The notes under the pieces are model-generated. The model saw only the letters and a list, made by a program, of their open reading frames with translations, had not been told where the DNA came from and did not search any database. Positions 1 to 7,769 of a stretch of 46,099 bases of DNA are shown here, piece after piece (positions within the stretch are counted from its first letter, which is position 1; every line of letters starts with the position of its first letter). The position numbers were made by a program, and so were the translations under genes. Source of the DNA: a virus; IMG/VR virus record IMGVR_UViG_3300017771_000020, positions 1 through 46,099 of that record. One strand, 5' to 3'.

Positions 1-162
1 CCAATGTGGATGCAATGGCATGATTACGATTTTGGTGCGATATTTGGTGTTAAGATAAAGGACAATCTTGGAGTTTTCGCAGAAGGCAAATATTTATATT
101 ATTGGGAACGTCCTGCTTATGATATTAAGTTAGGCATAAATTATCAGTGGATGGGATTTTAA
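1..162 (+). CDS. C-terminal end of a probable outer-membrane beta-barrel protein (partial)
   Basis: An open frame enters from the left edge and stops at TAA 160-162, giving 53 residues. The visible tail alternates hydrophobic and polar residues (for example GVFAEGKYLYYW and DIKLGINYQWMGF) and ends in Phe, as many outer-membrane barrel proteins do. No start is visible, so the full size and family are unknown. The next gene starts one base after this stop and encodes a lipoprotein-like protein, which fits an envelope-directed cluster. It could also be a soluble beta-rich virion protein; the barrel reading is inference from strand pattern only. Confidence 0.5.
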   Translation, partial: PMWMQWHDYDFGAIFGVKIKDNLGVFAEGKYLYYWERPAYDIKLGINYQWMGF

Positions 163-163
163 A

Positions 164-739
164 ATGAGAAAGTTAGTATTATTATTAAGTGCTGCTATGT
201 TTTTACACTTTAGTTGTGAAGACAGTAGAGTAGAAGAGAAACTAGAAGAAAACATTGAGATGTGGGTAAATGGTTCAGAGTTTAATGTTCGTGAGTATTA
301 CGAAAGTATTACAACATACGGAGCTGCTGTTACACAAGAAGACGGATCTATAAAAAAGATATTTGTATTGCACTTTCAAAGAGAAGACGGAAGAGTTACA
401 CCTGAGAAAGAACACTATGCTTTAATTATGTATGATGATGCAGGCCAAGACAATGGTCAGTTAATAGATACAAAATTATATTTAGGTGGTACACAAATGG
501 ATTCATTACTACTACAAACTACAAGTGGTAGAATTACATTAGAGATTGTTGGATTATCTGATTTTACAGAATTTGCTCAAGCATCAATACAAAAATATGA
601 AGATGGTAAAATTAGTGGTATTGCAGACGGATACTTTTTCAATCCATATAGAAATGAAATGCAACACGGAATAATTATTTTTGATAACTTAGTAGTAGGG
701 ACAGATCCTGAAGCTACATTTTATCAGGGAGTATATTAA
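164..739 (+). CDS. putative exported lipoprotein, unknown function
   Basis: The 191-residue product begins with a classical export signal: basic MRK, a hydrophobic run to about residue 16, then HFSC with Cys18 followed by acidic residues (CEDS). The Cys suggests lipidation by the host, but the lipobox is imperfect: His at -3 and Phe at -2 instead of the usual Leu/Val and Ala/Ser. The remainder is soluble, acidic and apparently beta-rich, with no family I recognise. It sits between a probable barrel protein and a small cytoplasmic-looking protein, overlapping the next gene by one base. A role in altering the host envelope or excluding other phages is possible but unproven. Confidence 0.6.
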   Translation: MRKLVLLLSAAMFLHFSCEDSRVEEKLEENIEMWVNGSEFNVREYYESITTYGAAVTQEDGSIKKIFVLHFQREDGRVTPEKEHYALIMYDDAGQDNGQLIDTKLYLGGTQMDSLLLQTTSGRITLEIVGLSDFTEFAQASIQKYEDGKISGIADGYFFNPYRNEMQHGIIIFDNLVVGTDPEATFYQGVY

Positions 740-978
740 TGGCAGATTTAAAACTGGAAAGAGGTAAAACTAAGATTTTGCAAGCTGAAGGCGATAAGTA
801 TAAGAGAGGTTTATTAGTAAAACTGCTAGAAGACGGCGGGTATAAAGTTGCTTACTGGTATGAAGATGCAAGTAAAGTAGCACCTGTTGAAATGATAGTA
901 GATGGTGATAGCATTAAAAAAGATGCGAATGTAGTAGAATTAAAGTTTCACCCTAAAGATTATTATAAGGACAAATAA
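739..978 (+). CDS. small hypothetical protein (79 aa)
   Basis: A 79-residue, mixed-charge protein without signal peptide or membrane segment. The middle (KRGLLVKLLEDGGYKVAYW) looks like paired beta strands, as in a small SH3-like or all-beta fold, but I do not recognise a family. The start overlaps the last base of the preceding stop and is preceded by GGGAG, so translation is probably coupled. The stop overlaps the next ATG in a TAATG arrangement. No function assigned. Confidence 0.6.
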   Translation: MADLKLERGKTKILQAEGDKYKRGLLVKLLEDGGYKVAYWYEDASKVAPVEMIVDGDSIKKDANVVELKFHPKDYYKDK

Positions 979-1556
979 TGAACGGTGACGTTAAAATAGG
1001 AAAGCTACTTTGTGAAGAAGACATAATCACAAAGAGACAGCTAAATCAGGCTTTACAGGCTCAAGTCAAAGGTGACAAAAGATCTTTAGGCGAGATACTA
1101 GTAGATAAAGGTTTTTGCTCACTAGAAGATATTACAGAAGTGCTGTTAAAAACTGATTCTCATCATGAAGAAAAGCAAGAAGAGATTTCAGAAAAGATAG
1201 AAGCAAAAGAAGAGCCAACTGAATTAAGTGAGGATACAAAGTTTTCAATGTCAATCGGCACAATGATAGGTGTTGGAACAGCAATAGCTTCTGTTGTAGG
1301 AGTTTATTATATGCTTATTGGTGAGATAGAAGAAGCAAAAGAATTACCGAGTCTGGAAACACTTTATAAAGCGGAATACCCTTCAAGGCCAGAAGGTTAT
1401 AACTGGCCCAGATCCTATGAGCAGTATAAGGATCAAGTAGGAACACTTCAAGATGACATGGATGATATGTATGAAACTGTTGAAGAGTTAGAGGAATTAA
1501 TTAAAGATTTACAGAAAGAAGTACGAGACCTCGAGAAGAGGAAACGTGACAAGTAG
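978..1556 (+). CDS. membrane-anchored MshEN-like domain protein with C-terminal coiled coil
   Basis: Residues about 5-58 resemble the MshEN / type II secretion ATPase N-terminal domain: KIGKLLCEEDIITKRQLNQA is followed by SLGEILVDKGFCSLEDITEV, the two-helix repeat with the LGEIL signature. Some MshEN domains bind cyclic di-GMP; whether this one does is unknown. An acidic linker (about 62-88) leads to one hydrophobic segment (about 92-115), and the tail (about 150-190) is a charged coiled coil rich in E, D, K and L. There is no secretion ATPase domain, so this is a stand-alone sensor or adaptor-like piece held in the membrane. Neighbours are also envelope-directed. Family call is by motif only. 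Confidence 0.55.
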   Translation: MNGDVKIGKLLCEEDIITKRQLNQALQAQVKGDKRSLGEILVDKGFCSLEDITEVLLKTDSHHEEKQEEISEKIEAKEEPTELSEDTKFSMSIGTMIGVGTAIASVVGVYYMLIGEIEEAKELPSLETLYKAEYPSRPEGYNWPRSYEQYKDQVGTLQDDMDDMYETVEELEELIKDLQKEVRDLEKRKRDK

Positions 1557-1565
1557 GAGTTAGTT

Positions 1566-1937
1566 ATGAGAAAGTTGCTTTTATTTTTATTTCTGTTTGC
1601 TTCATTAGGGGCACAAGTAACAGACAAAAATTTTAAAGATAAAACAGGTGATGGAGTCGCGGTTGTTGTTTTCACTTCAAAGTGGGCAGAAAGCGACGGA
1701 ATGGACTATGTTAAAGGTGTAAAAGGACATGAAGATGCAGTTGTAATTAAAGCAGCTTCAGAAGACACCAAAAAAGTTTGCAAGAAATTAAGGTTAAGAA
1801 ACTTTCCTTCTATAGCTTTGTTTGTCAATGGTGATAAAATAGACACTTGGAAAGGTGACATGGATGGAATAATAGAAGTTGAACCTAAAGATATTAAAGA
1901 AGCAATAGAAGATGCAATAGGTGGAGATGTATTCTAA
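1566..1937 (+). CDS. exported thioredoxin-fold protein lacking the CxxC active site
   Basis: The 123-residue product starts with a signal peptide (MRKLLLFLFLFASLGAQ) and continues with a thioredoxin-like layout: strand VAVVVFTSKW, a helix, then NFPSIALFVNGD with the conserved cis-proline at about residue 81. Where thioredoxins carry WCxxC there is W40-A-E-S-D, so no redox cysteine pair is present; the only Cys (about 72) lies elsewhere. It is therefore probably a periplasmic binding or scaffolding version of the fold rather than an oxidoreductase. An AGGAG site lies upstream of the ATG, and the end overlaps the next start by one base. Confidence 0.55.
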   Translation: MRKLLLFLFLFASLGAQVTDKNFKDKTGDGVAVVVFTSKWAESDGMDYVKGVKGHEDAVVIKAASEDTKKVCKKLRLRNFPSIALFVNGDKIDTWKGDMDGIIEVEPKDIKEAIEDAIGGDVF

Positions 1938-2335
1938 TGATCAAGTTAAAAGATCTATTATTTGAGCAGCTAACAGACAATGATATTAAAGTTGGTGATG
2001 CTTATCATGTAAAAAGCCATATTGGCTATATGGTAAATTTTGTATATGAAAAAGAAAGAAGGGGTGGAGCAATACAAGTTGAATACCAATTTAAGCCCCA
2101 ATATGGGGATCCCGGATTTATGGCAGTTGGTTCAGGACCAGCTGAAAGTGTTGATGGATGGGGCAAGAATAAAAAAATTAAAGTTACATCTAAGATGAAA
2201 AAAATGATGATGAAAACTCTAAAAGATGCTATTGACAGTAAGTACAATGGCTCTGAAGAGACAGATGTTTTATTAAGAAACAGAGGAATGGTTGGATCAC
2301 TATACGCAGTATTAGGTTGGACCAAGAGGCTATAG
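1937..2335 (+). CDS. putative internal head protein with capsid-targeting-like leader
   Basis: The 132-residue protein begins MIKLKDLLFE-Q. In T4, internal head proteins carry a ten-residue leader (as I recall, MKTYQEFIAE) that gp21 removes after an [LI]xE motif; here LFE ends exactly at residue 10. Two other genes in the window start with the same MIKLKDL. The rest is soluble and basic toward the C terminus (KKIKVTSKMKKMMMK), consistent with a DNA-associated cargo protein, but I do not recognise a family. The leader interpretation is inference from motif and spacing; hypothetical otherwise. Confidence 0.55.
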   Translation: MIKLKDLLFEQLTDNDIKVGDAYHVKSHIGYMVNFVYEKERRGGAIQVEYQFKPQYGDPGFMAVGSGPAESVDGWGKNKKIKVTSKMKKMMMKTLKDAIDSKYNGSEETDVLLRNRGMVGSLYAVLGWTKRL

Positions 2336-2345
2336 GAGAAAAGTT

Positions 2346-2759
2346 ATGGGATTATTAAGTACATTAGCAAAAGGTGCAGGAAGTTTATTGGGCGGAGATG
2401 CGCTTAAAGACGTAGGAAATATAATAGACGACCTACATACATCAGGTGAAGAAAAAGCCGCTGCTAAGGAAAGAATTACACAGATAATAGCTCAAGCAGA
2501 ACAAGCTGCTCAAGCACAAGTATCAGCAAGATGGGAAGCCGACATGAAACACGGCAGCTGGTTATCAAAAAATATAAGACCACTAACATTAATCTTTCTT
2601 ACAGTGATATTTACTATATTAAGCATCTTTGATGGCAATCTAGGAGAGTTCACGATCGGTGCAGCATATGTACCAGTTTATCAAACTCTACTAATGACCG
2701 TTTATGCTGCTTACTTTGCTGGAAGATCAATAGAAAAAGTTAAGAAGGTGACAAAATAA
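2346..2759 (+). CDS. holin-like membrane protein (GTA/3TM holin type)
   Basis: The 137-residue protein has an N-terminal amphipathic Gly/Ala stretch, a helical segment rich in Ala and Gln (about 34-62), then SWLSKNIRPLTLIFLTVIF, the characteristic lead-in to the first strong membrane segment (about 79-95), and a second one (about 104-126) before a basic tail. This W-L-S-K-x-x-R-P-L pattern is typical of the three-transmembrane holin family found in gene transfer agents and many phages. It would sit in the inner membrane and release or admit the endolysin at lysis. The endolysin is far away, at 26052. AGGAG lies just before the start. Confidence 0.65.
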   Translation: MGLLSTLAKGAGSLLGGDALKDVGNIIDDLHTSGEEKAAAKERITQIIAQAEQAAQAQVSARWEADMKHGSWLSKNIRPLTLIFLTVIFTILSIFDGNLGEFTIGAAYVPVYQTLLMTVYAAYFAGRSIEKVKKVTK

Positions 2760-3679
2760 TGAATGAATCAGTTTATAAGTTTAGAAGAATGACAGCTTCA
2801 GATATGGACGAGTTAGATGCTCAGTTGAGTAGAGACAATGTAAAGGGAACACCTGATTTTGACAAGATGACTTATACCATTCACAGCCCTAAAAAATCTG
2901 TGTATTTAGATTATTATATAAAAACTAAATATAAGAAATTCAAACCAAAAAGAATTAGAGAATCTGTAGAGTCTGTAAATGAAAACGATAGAGAGACTTA
3001 TAAGCAGTATTTTAAAGACAATAAATATTTTAGAAAAGAAATGATTAAAATTGAAAAGTATGCTAAAGGTGTGCAATCATATATGAAAAGAGGTGACTTT
3101 GGTTTTGCAACACAGATACTTGGAGACATTAAATTTCAAGTTGATAATGTGCTAGAAGAAATAGCAGATGAATTTGATAGACCAGATTTAGTAGACCATG
3201 TATTGCGCGAGTCACCTGAAAAGCAACCTGACTACTATAAAGGGCTTTCTAAAAAAGATAAAGAAGAGAGAGAAAGAGTTATTAAGCGTAGATCAAAAAT
3301 GGATAGCGACGACCCTAAGGCTTATAAGGGCTTCCGCTCTGACAAAGGTGTGAAGTCAACCAAGAAGTCTCAATACACGTCTAAATTTAAAAAAATGTTT
3401 GGTGAGTTATCAGAAGAAGATAAAAAAACTGTAACAGAAAAATTAAATGCTAAAATTCGTAAGTCATTAAAGAATAAAGCTAAAAAAGCAAATGCACCAA
3501 TGGGAGCACTAACAACAATTTATAACAAAGGTCTAGCAGCTTGGAGAACAGGACACAGACCGGGTGCTAATCAACATGCATGGGCAATGGCAAGAGTTAA
3601 TTCAGTTTTAACTGGTGGCAAAGCAAGAAAAGTTGATGCTGCACAGTGGAAACAGATTTCTAAACACAGGAAAAAATAA
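2759..3679 (+). CDS. phage protein with C-terminal DUF5824-like domain
   Basis: A 306-residue, strongly basic protein. The C-terminal part (about 246-300) contains ALTTIYNKGLAAWRTGHRPG followed by QHAWAMARVNSVLTGG, a conserved block I associate with DUF5824-type domains found in T4-like phages of aquatic bacteria. The N-terminal half is charged and helical, and the centre (about 165-245) is Lys-rich and low in complexity. No catalytic motif is evident. It overlaps its neighbours on both sides by one base, so it is part of one transcription and translation unit. A virion-internal role is plausible because the surrounding genes look like head cargo, but this is inference. Confidence 0.5.
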   Translation: MNESVYKFRRMTASDMDELDAQLSRDNVKGTPDFDKMTYTIHSPKKSVYLDYYIKTKYKKFKPKRIRESVESVNENDRETYKQYFKDNKYFRKEMIKIEKYAKGVQSYMKRGDFGFATQILGDIKFQVDNVLEEIADEFDRPDLVDHVLRESPEKQPDYYKGLSKKDKEERERVIKRRSKMDSDDPKAYKGFRSDKGVKSTKKSQYTSKFKKMFGELSEEDKKTVTEKLNAKIRKSLKNKAKKANAPMGALTTIYNKGLAAWRTGHRPGANQHAWAMARVNSVLTGGKARKVDAAQWKQISKHRKK

Positions 3680-4134
3680 TGTCAGTATATGAAAATAAAG
3701 GACCTTGCTGGACAGGTTATAAGCAAGTAGGCATGAAAAAAGGAAAGAAAGGTAATCAAGTTCCTAACTGTGTTAAGGAGCATTGTGGATGTGAGTCTGA
3801 TCATTACGATGTCTATAATGAAGAAGCAGGCACAGGTTATACTCTATCATTTCCCAGGCTTTCAGAAGATCTTAAAGAAGCAGAGTATCAAGGACGAAAA
3901 GTAAAATTAAATAAACCTATGCAGGGCGACAAGAAAAAATTTAAAGTATACGTTAAAAATAAAAAAGGCAATATTGTTGTAGTTCATTTTGGACAAGGTG
4001 GTGACGCAAAAGGCGGCACAATGAGAATTCGAAAATCAAATCCAAAAGCAAGAGCATCATTTAGAGCAAGACATAATTGTGATAACCCAGGACCAAGATA
4101 CAAAGCTCGTTATTGGTCATGTAAGGCGTGGTAA
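3679..4134 (+). CDS. cysteine-containing phage protein with conserved basic C-terminal domain
   Basis: The 151-residue protein has two parts. The N-terminal piece (CWTGYKQVGMKKGKKGNQVP followed by NC) and an HCGC cluster suggest a small metal-binding unit. The C-terminal domain (about 76-151) contains KFKVYVKNKKGNIVVVHFG and then ASFRARHNCDNPGP and ARYWSCKAW, a recurrent module of marine T4-like phages sometimes attached to head proteins. Between them LSEDLKEAE offers [LI]xE sites of the kind gp21 cuts. Function unknown; a structural or DNA-binding role in the head is a guess from context. Confidence 0.5.
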   Translation: MSVYENKGPCWTGYKQVGMKKGKKGNQVPNCVKEHCGCESDHYDVYNEEAGTGYTLSFPRLSEDLKEAEYQGRKVKLNKPMQGDKKKFKVYVKNKKGNIVVVHFGQGGDAKGGTMRIRKSNPKARASFRARHNCDNPGPRYKARYWSCKAW

Positions 4135-4135
4135 T

Positions 4136-4417
4136 ATGAATTTAAAAGAATTTTTAAAATTAAGTGAAGCATATGATCCTAAAGAATATGCAGCAACAAA
4201 GCGCGATGTTAAAAAATTAGAAATGAAATGTAAAAAAGCAGAAAAGCTTTTAGCAGATATTTCTAAAGATTTTGTAAAAATACACAACGGTGCCCCATCA
4301 AGCCATACAGTATTATACAATCATAAATATAAATTTAATGACCTTGCAAGAGATGCATCGGTCCTGTTTGATAGTTGGTTTAGTTTTCTATATGAAGACG
4401 GTGACTATATAAAATAA
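4136..4417 (+). CDS. small hypothetical protein with capsid-targeting-like leader
   Basis: I place the start at ATG 4136, just after the upstream stop (TAA 4132-4134), rather than at an in-frame ATG at 4079 that would overlap the preceding gene by 56 bases. The 93-residue product begins MNLKEFLKLSE-A, an amphipathic leader ending in LSE before Ala, like the T4 gp21 cleavage context. The remainder is helical (AATKRDVKKLEMKCKKAEKL) with an acidic tail. No known family. Candidate head cargo. Confidence 0.5.
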   Translation: MNLKEFLKLSEAYDPKEYAATKRDVKKLEMKCKKAEKLLADISKDFVKIHNGAPSSHTVLYNHKYKFNDLARDASVLFDSWFSFLYEDGDYIK

Positions 4418-4429
4418 AAGGAGACAGTT

Positions 4430-4768
4430 ATGCCTGCAGATAGTAAAATAATAGATAAAGTAAAAGACTCTAATGGTGATTATCACATACAAGATCAAAA
4501 GCACCAAATAAATACAGAGTTAATCGGTATAATAAAATTTAGACAAAACAAAAAATGGTTAATTAGTATTGTTGTTGTTTCACTATTTGCTACAATATTA
4601 GGGCTCATGATATGGTTTATGAGTAGTGGTGTTGATGTGATGGGTGGATGGAAAGAAATATTATTGTTAATGTTAGGTGGTTTCGTTGGATCTTTTGCTA
4701 AAGTCATTGACTTTTGGTTTAATAACGCTGAAGACGACGTAAAATTACTAGAACATGCAGACGATTAA
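4430..4768 (+). CDS. two-TM inner-membrane protein, possible holin or antiholin
   Basis: 112 residues with a hydrophilic N terminus (1-42), two hydrophobic segments (about 43-64 and 74-95) and an acidic C terminus. The start has a clear AAAGGAG site seven bases upstream. Size and topology fit class II holins or phage membrane accessory proteins, but no holin family signature is visible. It is one of three small membrane proteins in the first 8.5 kb (with 2346-2759 and 8184-8477), so a lysis role is possible but not assignable. Followed by an intergenic gap with a candidate promoter motif. Confidence 0.45.
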   Translation: MPADSKIIDKVKDSNGDYHIQDQKHQINTELIGIIKFRQNKKWLISIVVVSLFATILGLMIWFMSSGVDVMGGWKEILLLMLGGFVGSFAKVIDFWFNNAEDDVKLLEHADD

Positions 4769-4789
4769 TAACTTTTTCTATAAAAAAAC

Positions 4790-4798
4790 ATATTTATT
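4790..4798 (+). promoter_or_regulatory. ATATTTATA-like motif upstream of 4821 gene
   Basis: ATATTTATT lies 22 bases before the ATG in the 52-base gap. It matches eight of nine positions of a motif that is exact in four other intergenic gaps of this window. The reverse complement of ATATTTATA contains the T4 late promoter consensus TATAAATA. The motif is seen directly; the promoter role is inference. Confidence 0.3.
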
Positions 4799-4820
4799 AA
4801 TATAACGGAGAGAGCAGCGT

Positions 4821-6434
4821 ATGTCATATTATAGCGAAGCCATTGCGAAACACATGTACACACATTTGGCTACAGAGGGGAAAGAAGAGTATCAAAAATT
4901 CTTTAGGTCTGCTCTTAAAAAATTCAATATAAAGTCACCAGCAGAATTAGACGACTCTAAGAAAAAAGAGTTTTTTAATTATATAGAGAAAAATTACAAA
5001 GCTAAAAATGAAGACTTGGTTGGTGAAGGTGTTTTAAAAGAAAATCCTGCTGTTATAGCAACAGCTGCTCGTATGGCGATACAAAATGCTCAAGGAAAAA
5101 AAGTTTCTGTTAATACAGCAAGGCAGAAAGATTATGGTAAAAAAGATCCTTCTGCACACAAAAAAGCAAAAAGCATCTTTGATAAAATTAAAGACAAGTT
5201 TAAAAAGAAAGAAAAGCCAAAAAAGAAAGAAGCACCTAAAAGCCAAAGCAAATCAGCAGCACAAAAATATGCAGATTTATATAGTGGAGGAGCAAAAGTA
5301 GAATCTACTAAAGAGTATGGTAAGACTCTTGATAAGATGGCAAGTGATAGAAAGATTAAGAACATATCCAAGAAAGATAGAGAGTTACTAGCAAAACTTG
5401 CACAGATGATGAAGACTGCAAATGAAGGTAAGCTTAGTTCTAAAATAAGAAAAGCCATACTTGTTGCAATAGGCATGAGTGGTAATATGACAGGTGCAGT
5501 TAAGAAGATTGAAAAGATGGCAAAAGGCTTATCTGATGATCCTAAAGTTATGGCTGCTTTAAGAATTGCTAATGAAAATATAAATGAGAACGGAAGAGCA
5601 ATTATGAAGTCTATTTCTAATGCAAATAAAGGTGCAATCGCTACAGGCGGTGTTTATGCTCCTTATATTAAGATGGGAAGAAATTCTTGGAAGCAAAAGA
5701 AAACAGGAACTAAGTCTCACGATGATGGAATATTCGATGCAATAGGCACATTTAAAGATTTTGAGATTAAAGAAGCTTTAGATCCATATAAAGATTTTGA
5801 CGGTTCACCAAAAGAAGACTACAATTTAAATCTCGGTGCTTTCGTAGATGAGTATCAAAAGTTTTTAAAGTTTATGAAAAAACATAAAGAAGTTCCAGAT
5901 AAAAATAAAAGAGAGTGGGCCTTAGCAATTAGAAAAAAAGTTGGTCAAGGTATGTTTAATGGACATATTCATGGTTTTGAAGATGTATCAGATTTACTAT
6001 CTATGGGTGATAAATTCAGAAATTTAAAAGAGGGCACCCTTAACGAACTTGACTGGAATCATGATATGAGCAGGATGTCTAGTGAAATAAATAAAGTCAT
6101 GAAGATGGCTGGAATTAAAGTTCAAAAGCATGTACCTTATAAAAGGGCAAATATGGGCGGTGATTCTGCACTATATGGTGCATTTATTACGACAAAAGAC
6201 AAAGACGGTGAAGAGACAATTTTGCCAATAGAAGTAGATAGAAAAGGCATTGTAAGGTATGCAGGAGGTCCTAGTAAATGGCATCCGTTAGAGAAGATTG
6301 GTATGCTTAATATGAGTCATGCTAAGCCAGACGACTATTTAAAATTTAAAACTTATGCAAGAACAAAAGCTTATTTAAAACAATTTAAAGGGATGCCAGG
6401 CTTTGGTCAGTCATCAATATCAAGGAAGAAATAA
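4821..6434 (+). CDS. large basic hypothetical protein of the head-cargo region
   Basis: 537 residues. The first about 60 form a conserved-looking helical unit (EYQKFFRSALKKFNIKSPAE followed by KKKEFFNYIEKNY) that recurs, in my recollection, at the start of proteins in marine T4-like phages. Residues about 95-150 are Lys/Pro/Ser-rich and probably disordered. The rest is mixed alpha/beta without a catalytic signature I recognise. LKEN and similar [LI]xE sites are present near residue 70. It opens a new unit after a 52-base gap with a promoter-like motif and a GGAGAG site, so it is probably expressed late. Function unknown; virion association is inferred from neighbours. Confidence 0.55.
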   Translation: MSYYSEAIAKHMYTHLATEGKEEYQKFFRSALKKFNIKSPAELDDSKKKEFFNYIEKNYKAKNEDLVGEGVLKENPAVIATAARMAIQNAQGKKVSVNTARQKDYGKKDPSAHKKAKSIFDKIKDKFKKKEKPKKKEAPKSQSKSAAQKYADLYSGGAKVESTKEYGKTLDKMASDRKIKNISKKDRELLAKLAQMMKTANEGKLSSKIRKAILVAIGMSGNMTGAVKKIEKMAKGLSDDPKVMAALRIANENINENGRAIMKSISNANKGAIATGGVYAPYIKMGRNSWKQKKTGTKSHDDGIFDAIGTFKDFEIKEALDPYKDFDGSPKEDYNLNLGAFVDEYQKFLKFMKKHKEVPDKNKREWALAIRKKVGQGMFNGHIHGFEDVSDLLSMGDKFRNLKEGTLNELDWNHDMSRMSSEINKVMKMAGIKVQKHVPYKRANMGGDSALYGAFITTKDKDGEETILPIEVDRKGIVRYAGGPSKWHPLEKIGMLNMSHAKPDDYLKFKTYARTKAYLKQFKGMPGFGQSSISRKK

Positions 6435-6435
6435 C

Positions 6436-7098
6436 ATGAAAATTAAAAAATCAGACATAGCCGAGATGGTAAAACAAGAAGTTGCATCACTTAAAAAAGA
6501 AGATGTTACACTTCCAGCAAATATTAAAAGATTTATGGATAAGTTAACCAGTGCTTTAAAAGACAAAGGCCTTAATAGAAAAAGGCAGACTGCGATACTA
6601 GGTGGTGTTATAGATTCACTTGGCATCGATCCTAGCCAGCTTATGAGGATGGTCAGAATGTCAAAGAAGGGCATGGAAGTGAAATCACGTAATTTACCTG
6701 AAAATAAAGAAAATATTACTGAGAACAAACTGTCTAAAGAACAGATGAAATTTGCAAAACCTATTTTTGCTGCAGCAGCTAAAAAAGGTGGATTTAAGAT
6801 TAAGAAAATGACAATGTACCGTCAACCACAAGCAGAAATTGCAGTATACAAATATGGAAAAGATAGTGGTAGCCTGTGGAGTGTTTGGGGAACAACTTTT
6901 ACTAAATCAGAAGCAATGGCAATAAAAAAACTTATTGAAAAGACAGATTCTGATATGATCTCTGGAGAACCTTCTTACAGACCGAAAGTAAAAGTTGGAA
7001 CAGATACTGAATATATGGATCTTTGGGTAGCTGCTCAATTCGCTGGTATAAAATACGATCGCGATGAGTATGACAGATTATTTAGGAGTAAAGACTAA
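6436..7098 (+). CDS. hypothetical protein with capsid-targeting-like leader
   Basis: ATG 6436 follows the previous stop by one base and has AAGGAAG at good spacing, so it is preferred over an in-frame ATG at 6403 inside the upstream gene. The 220-residue product begins MKIKKSDIAE-M, with IAE ending at residue 10, the same position and sequence as the IAE of the T4 internal-protein leader. The N-terminal half is helical and basic; the C-terminal half (about 95-220) looks alpha/beta, with GSLWSVWGTTFTKSEAMAIK. No recognised family. It overlaps the next gene by one base. Confidence 0.5.
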   Translation: MKIKKSDIAEMVKQEVASLKKEDVTLPANIKRFMDKLTSALKDKGLNRKRQTAILGGVIDSLGIDPSQLMRMVRMSKKGMEVKSRNLPENKENITENKLSKEQMKFAKPIFAAAAKKGGFKIKKMTMYRQPQAEIAVYKYGKDSGSLWSVWGTTFTKSEAMAIKKLIEKTDSDMISGEPSYRPKVKVGTDTEYMDLWVAAQFAGIKYDRDEYDRLFRSKD

Positions 7099-7394
7099 TG
7101 ATTAAATTAAAAGATTTACTAAAAGAGAGCATTGGCGGTTTAGTTACTATTCCTGCAATAAATGCACCTATGAATTATGAAGAGAGAAAGCCAGTACAGG
7201 AATTAGAATACACGCCTGGTGATCTTGATTCTGTTAATAAAAAATCTCAAGAATTAGGTAAACTATTTAGAAAAATGGCAAATCAGATTTCTAGAGATCT
7301 AGATAGTAAAGAAAATAGAGCAGTTGGTCAAACACTAAAAGCTTACAACGCTTATTTTGCAGAACTTAAAAAGATGAACAAGGCACTAAAATGA
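7098..7394 (+). CDS. small putative internal head protein (MIKLKDLLKE leader)
   Basis: 98 residues beginning MIKLKDLLKE-S; LKE ends at residue 10, which fits the gp21 [LI]xE rule. After the leader comes a short Gly/Pro-containing stretch and then a helical body (SQELGKLFRKMANQISRDLD). The body has no family I recognise. Its start overlaps the stop of the preceding gene, and its TGA overlaps the next ATG (ATGA), indicating translational coupling within a row of similar small genes. Confidence 0.55.
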   Translation: MIKLKDLLKESIGGLVTIPAINAPMNYEERKPVQELEYTPGDLDSVNKKSQELGKLFRKMANQISRDLDSKENRAVGQTLKAYNAYFAELKKMNKALK

Positions 7395-7726
7395 TAAAAT
7401 TAAAAGATTTAATTGCAAATTCTTCACAAAAAGGACATATATCTCAACATCATCCAGCTGCAGCTTTTGCGCCTACTAATACTGTACAGGAAGGACCTGC
7501 TGAAGATGACATGAAATCAGCAGAAAAACTTAGACACGGATTAGAAGATGCTATCAGCATCATAGACAAGCAGATGATTATGATTGATCAAAAGCTATCT
7601 AGTTTTAATTCTCCAGGTCTAAAACACGCTTTCACAGATGCCTTAAAAGCAGGATTAAAAAGACAGGGTAAGTTTGAATGGAAGGTTGCATCAAAAAGAT
7701 TAAAAGATTATTACAAAAAAAATTAA
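7391..7726 (+). CDS. small hypothetical protein with MIKLKDL leader lacking the cleavage Glu
   Basis: 111 residues starting MIKLKDLIANSSQ. The first seven residues are identical to those of the 1937 and 7098 genes, but residue 10 is Asn, not Glu, so the leader may not be cut or may be cut elsewhere (VQEG near residue 34). The remainder is a helical protein with a basic C terminus (GLKRQGKFEWKVASKRLKDY). It overlaps the preceding gene by four bases. Probably a diverged member of the same cargo group; no enzymatic motif seen. Confidence 0.5.
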   Translation: MIKLKDLIANSSQKGHISQHHPAAAFAPTNTVQEGPAEDDMKSAEKLRHGLEDAISIIDKQMIMIDQKLSSFNSPGLKHAFTDALKAGLKRQGKFEWKVASKRLKDYYKKN

Positions 7727-7742
7727 AGTCACAATAGGTGAC

Positions 7743-7749
7743 ATAAATA
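7743..7749 (+). promoter_or_regulatory. candidate T4-like late promoter core (ATAAATA)
   Basis: CATAAATA lies in the gap before the lysine-rich peptide genes, about 20 bases upstream of the preferred ATG at 7770. It matches seven of eight positions of the T4 late consensus TATAAATA. No upstream -35 box would be expected for this class. The assignment is by motif and position only. Confidence 0.35.
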
Positions 7750-7769
7750 AGATGAACGGAGGTAGTAAG

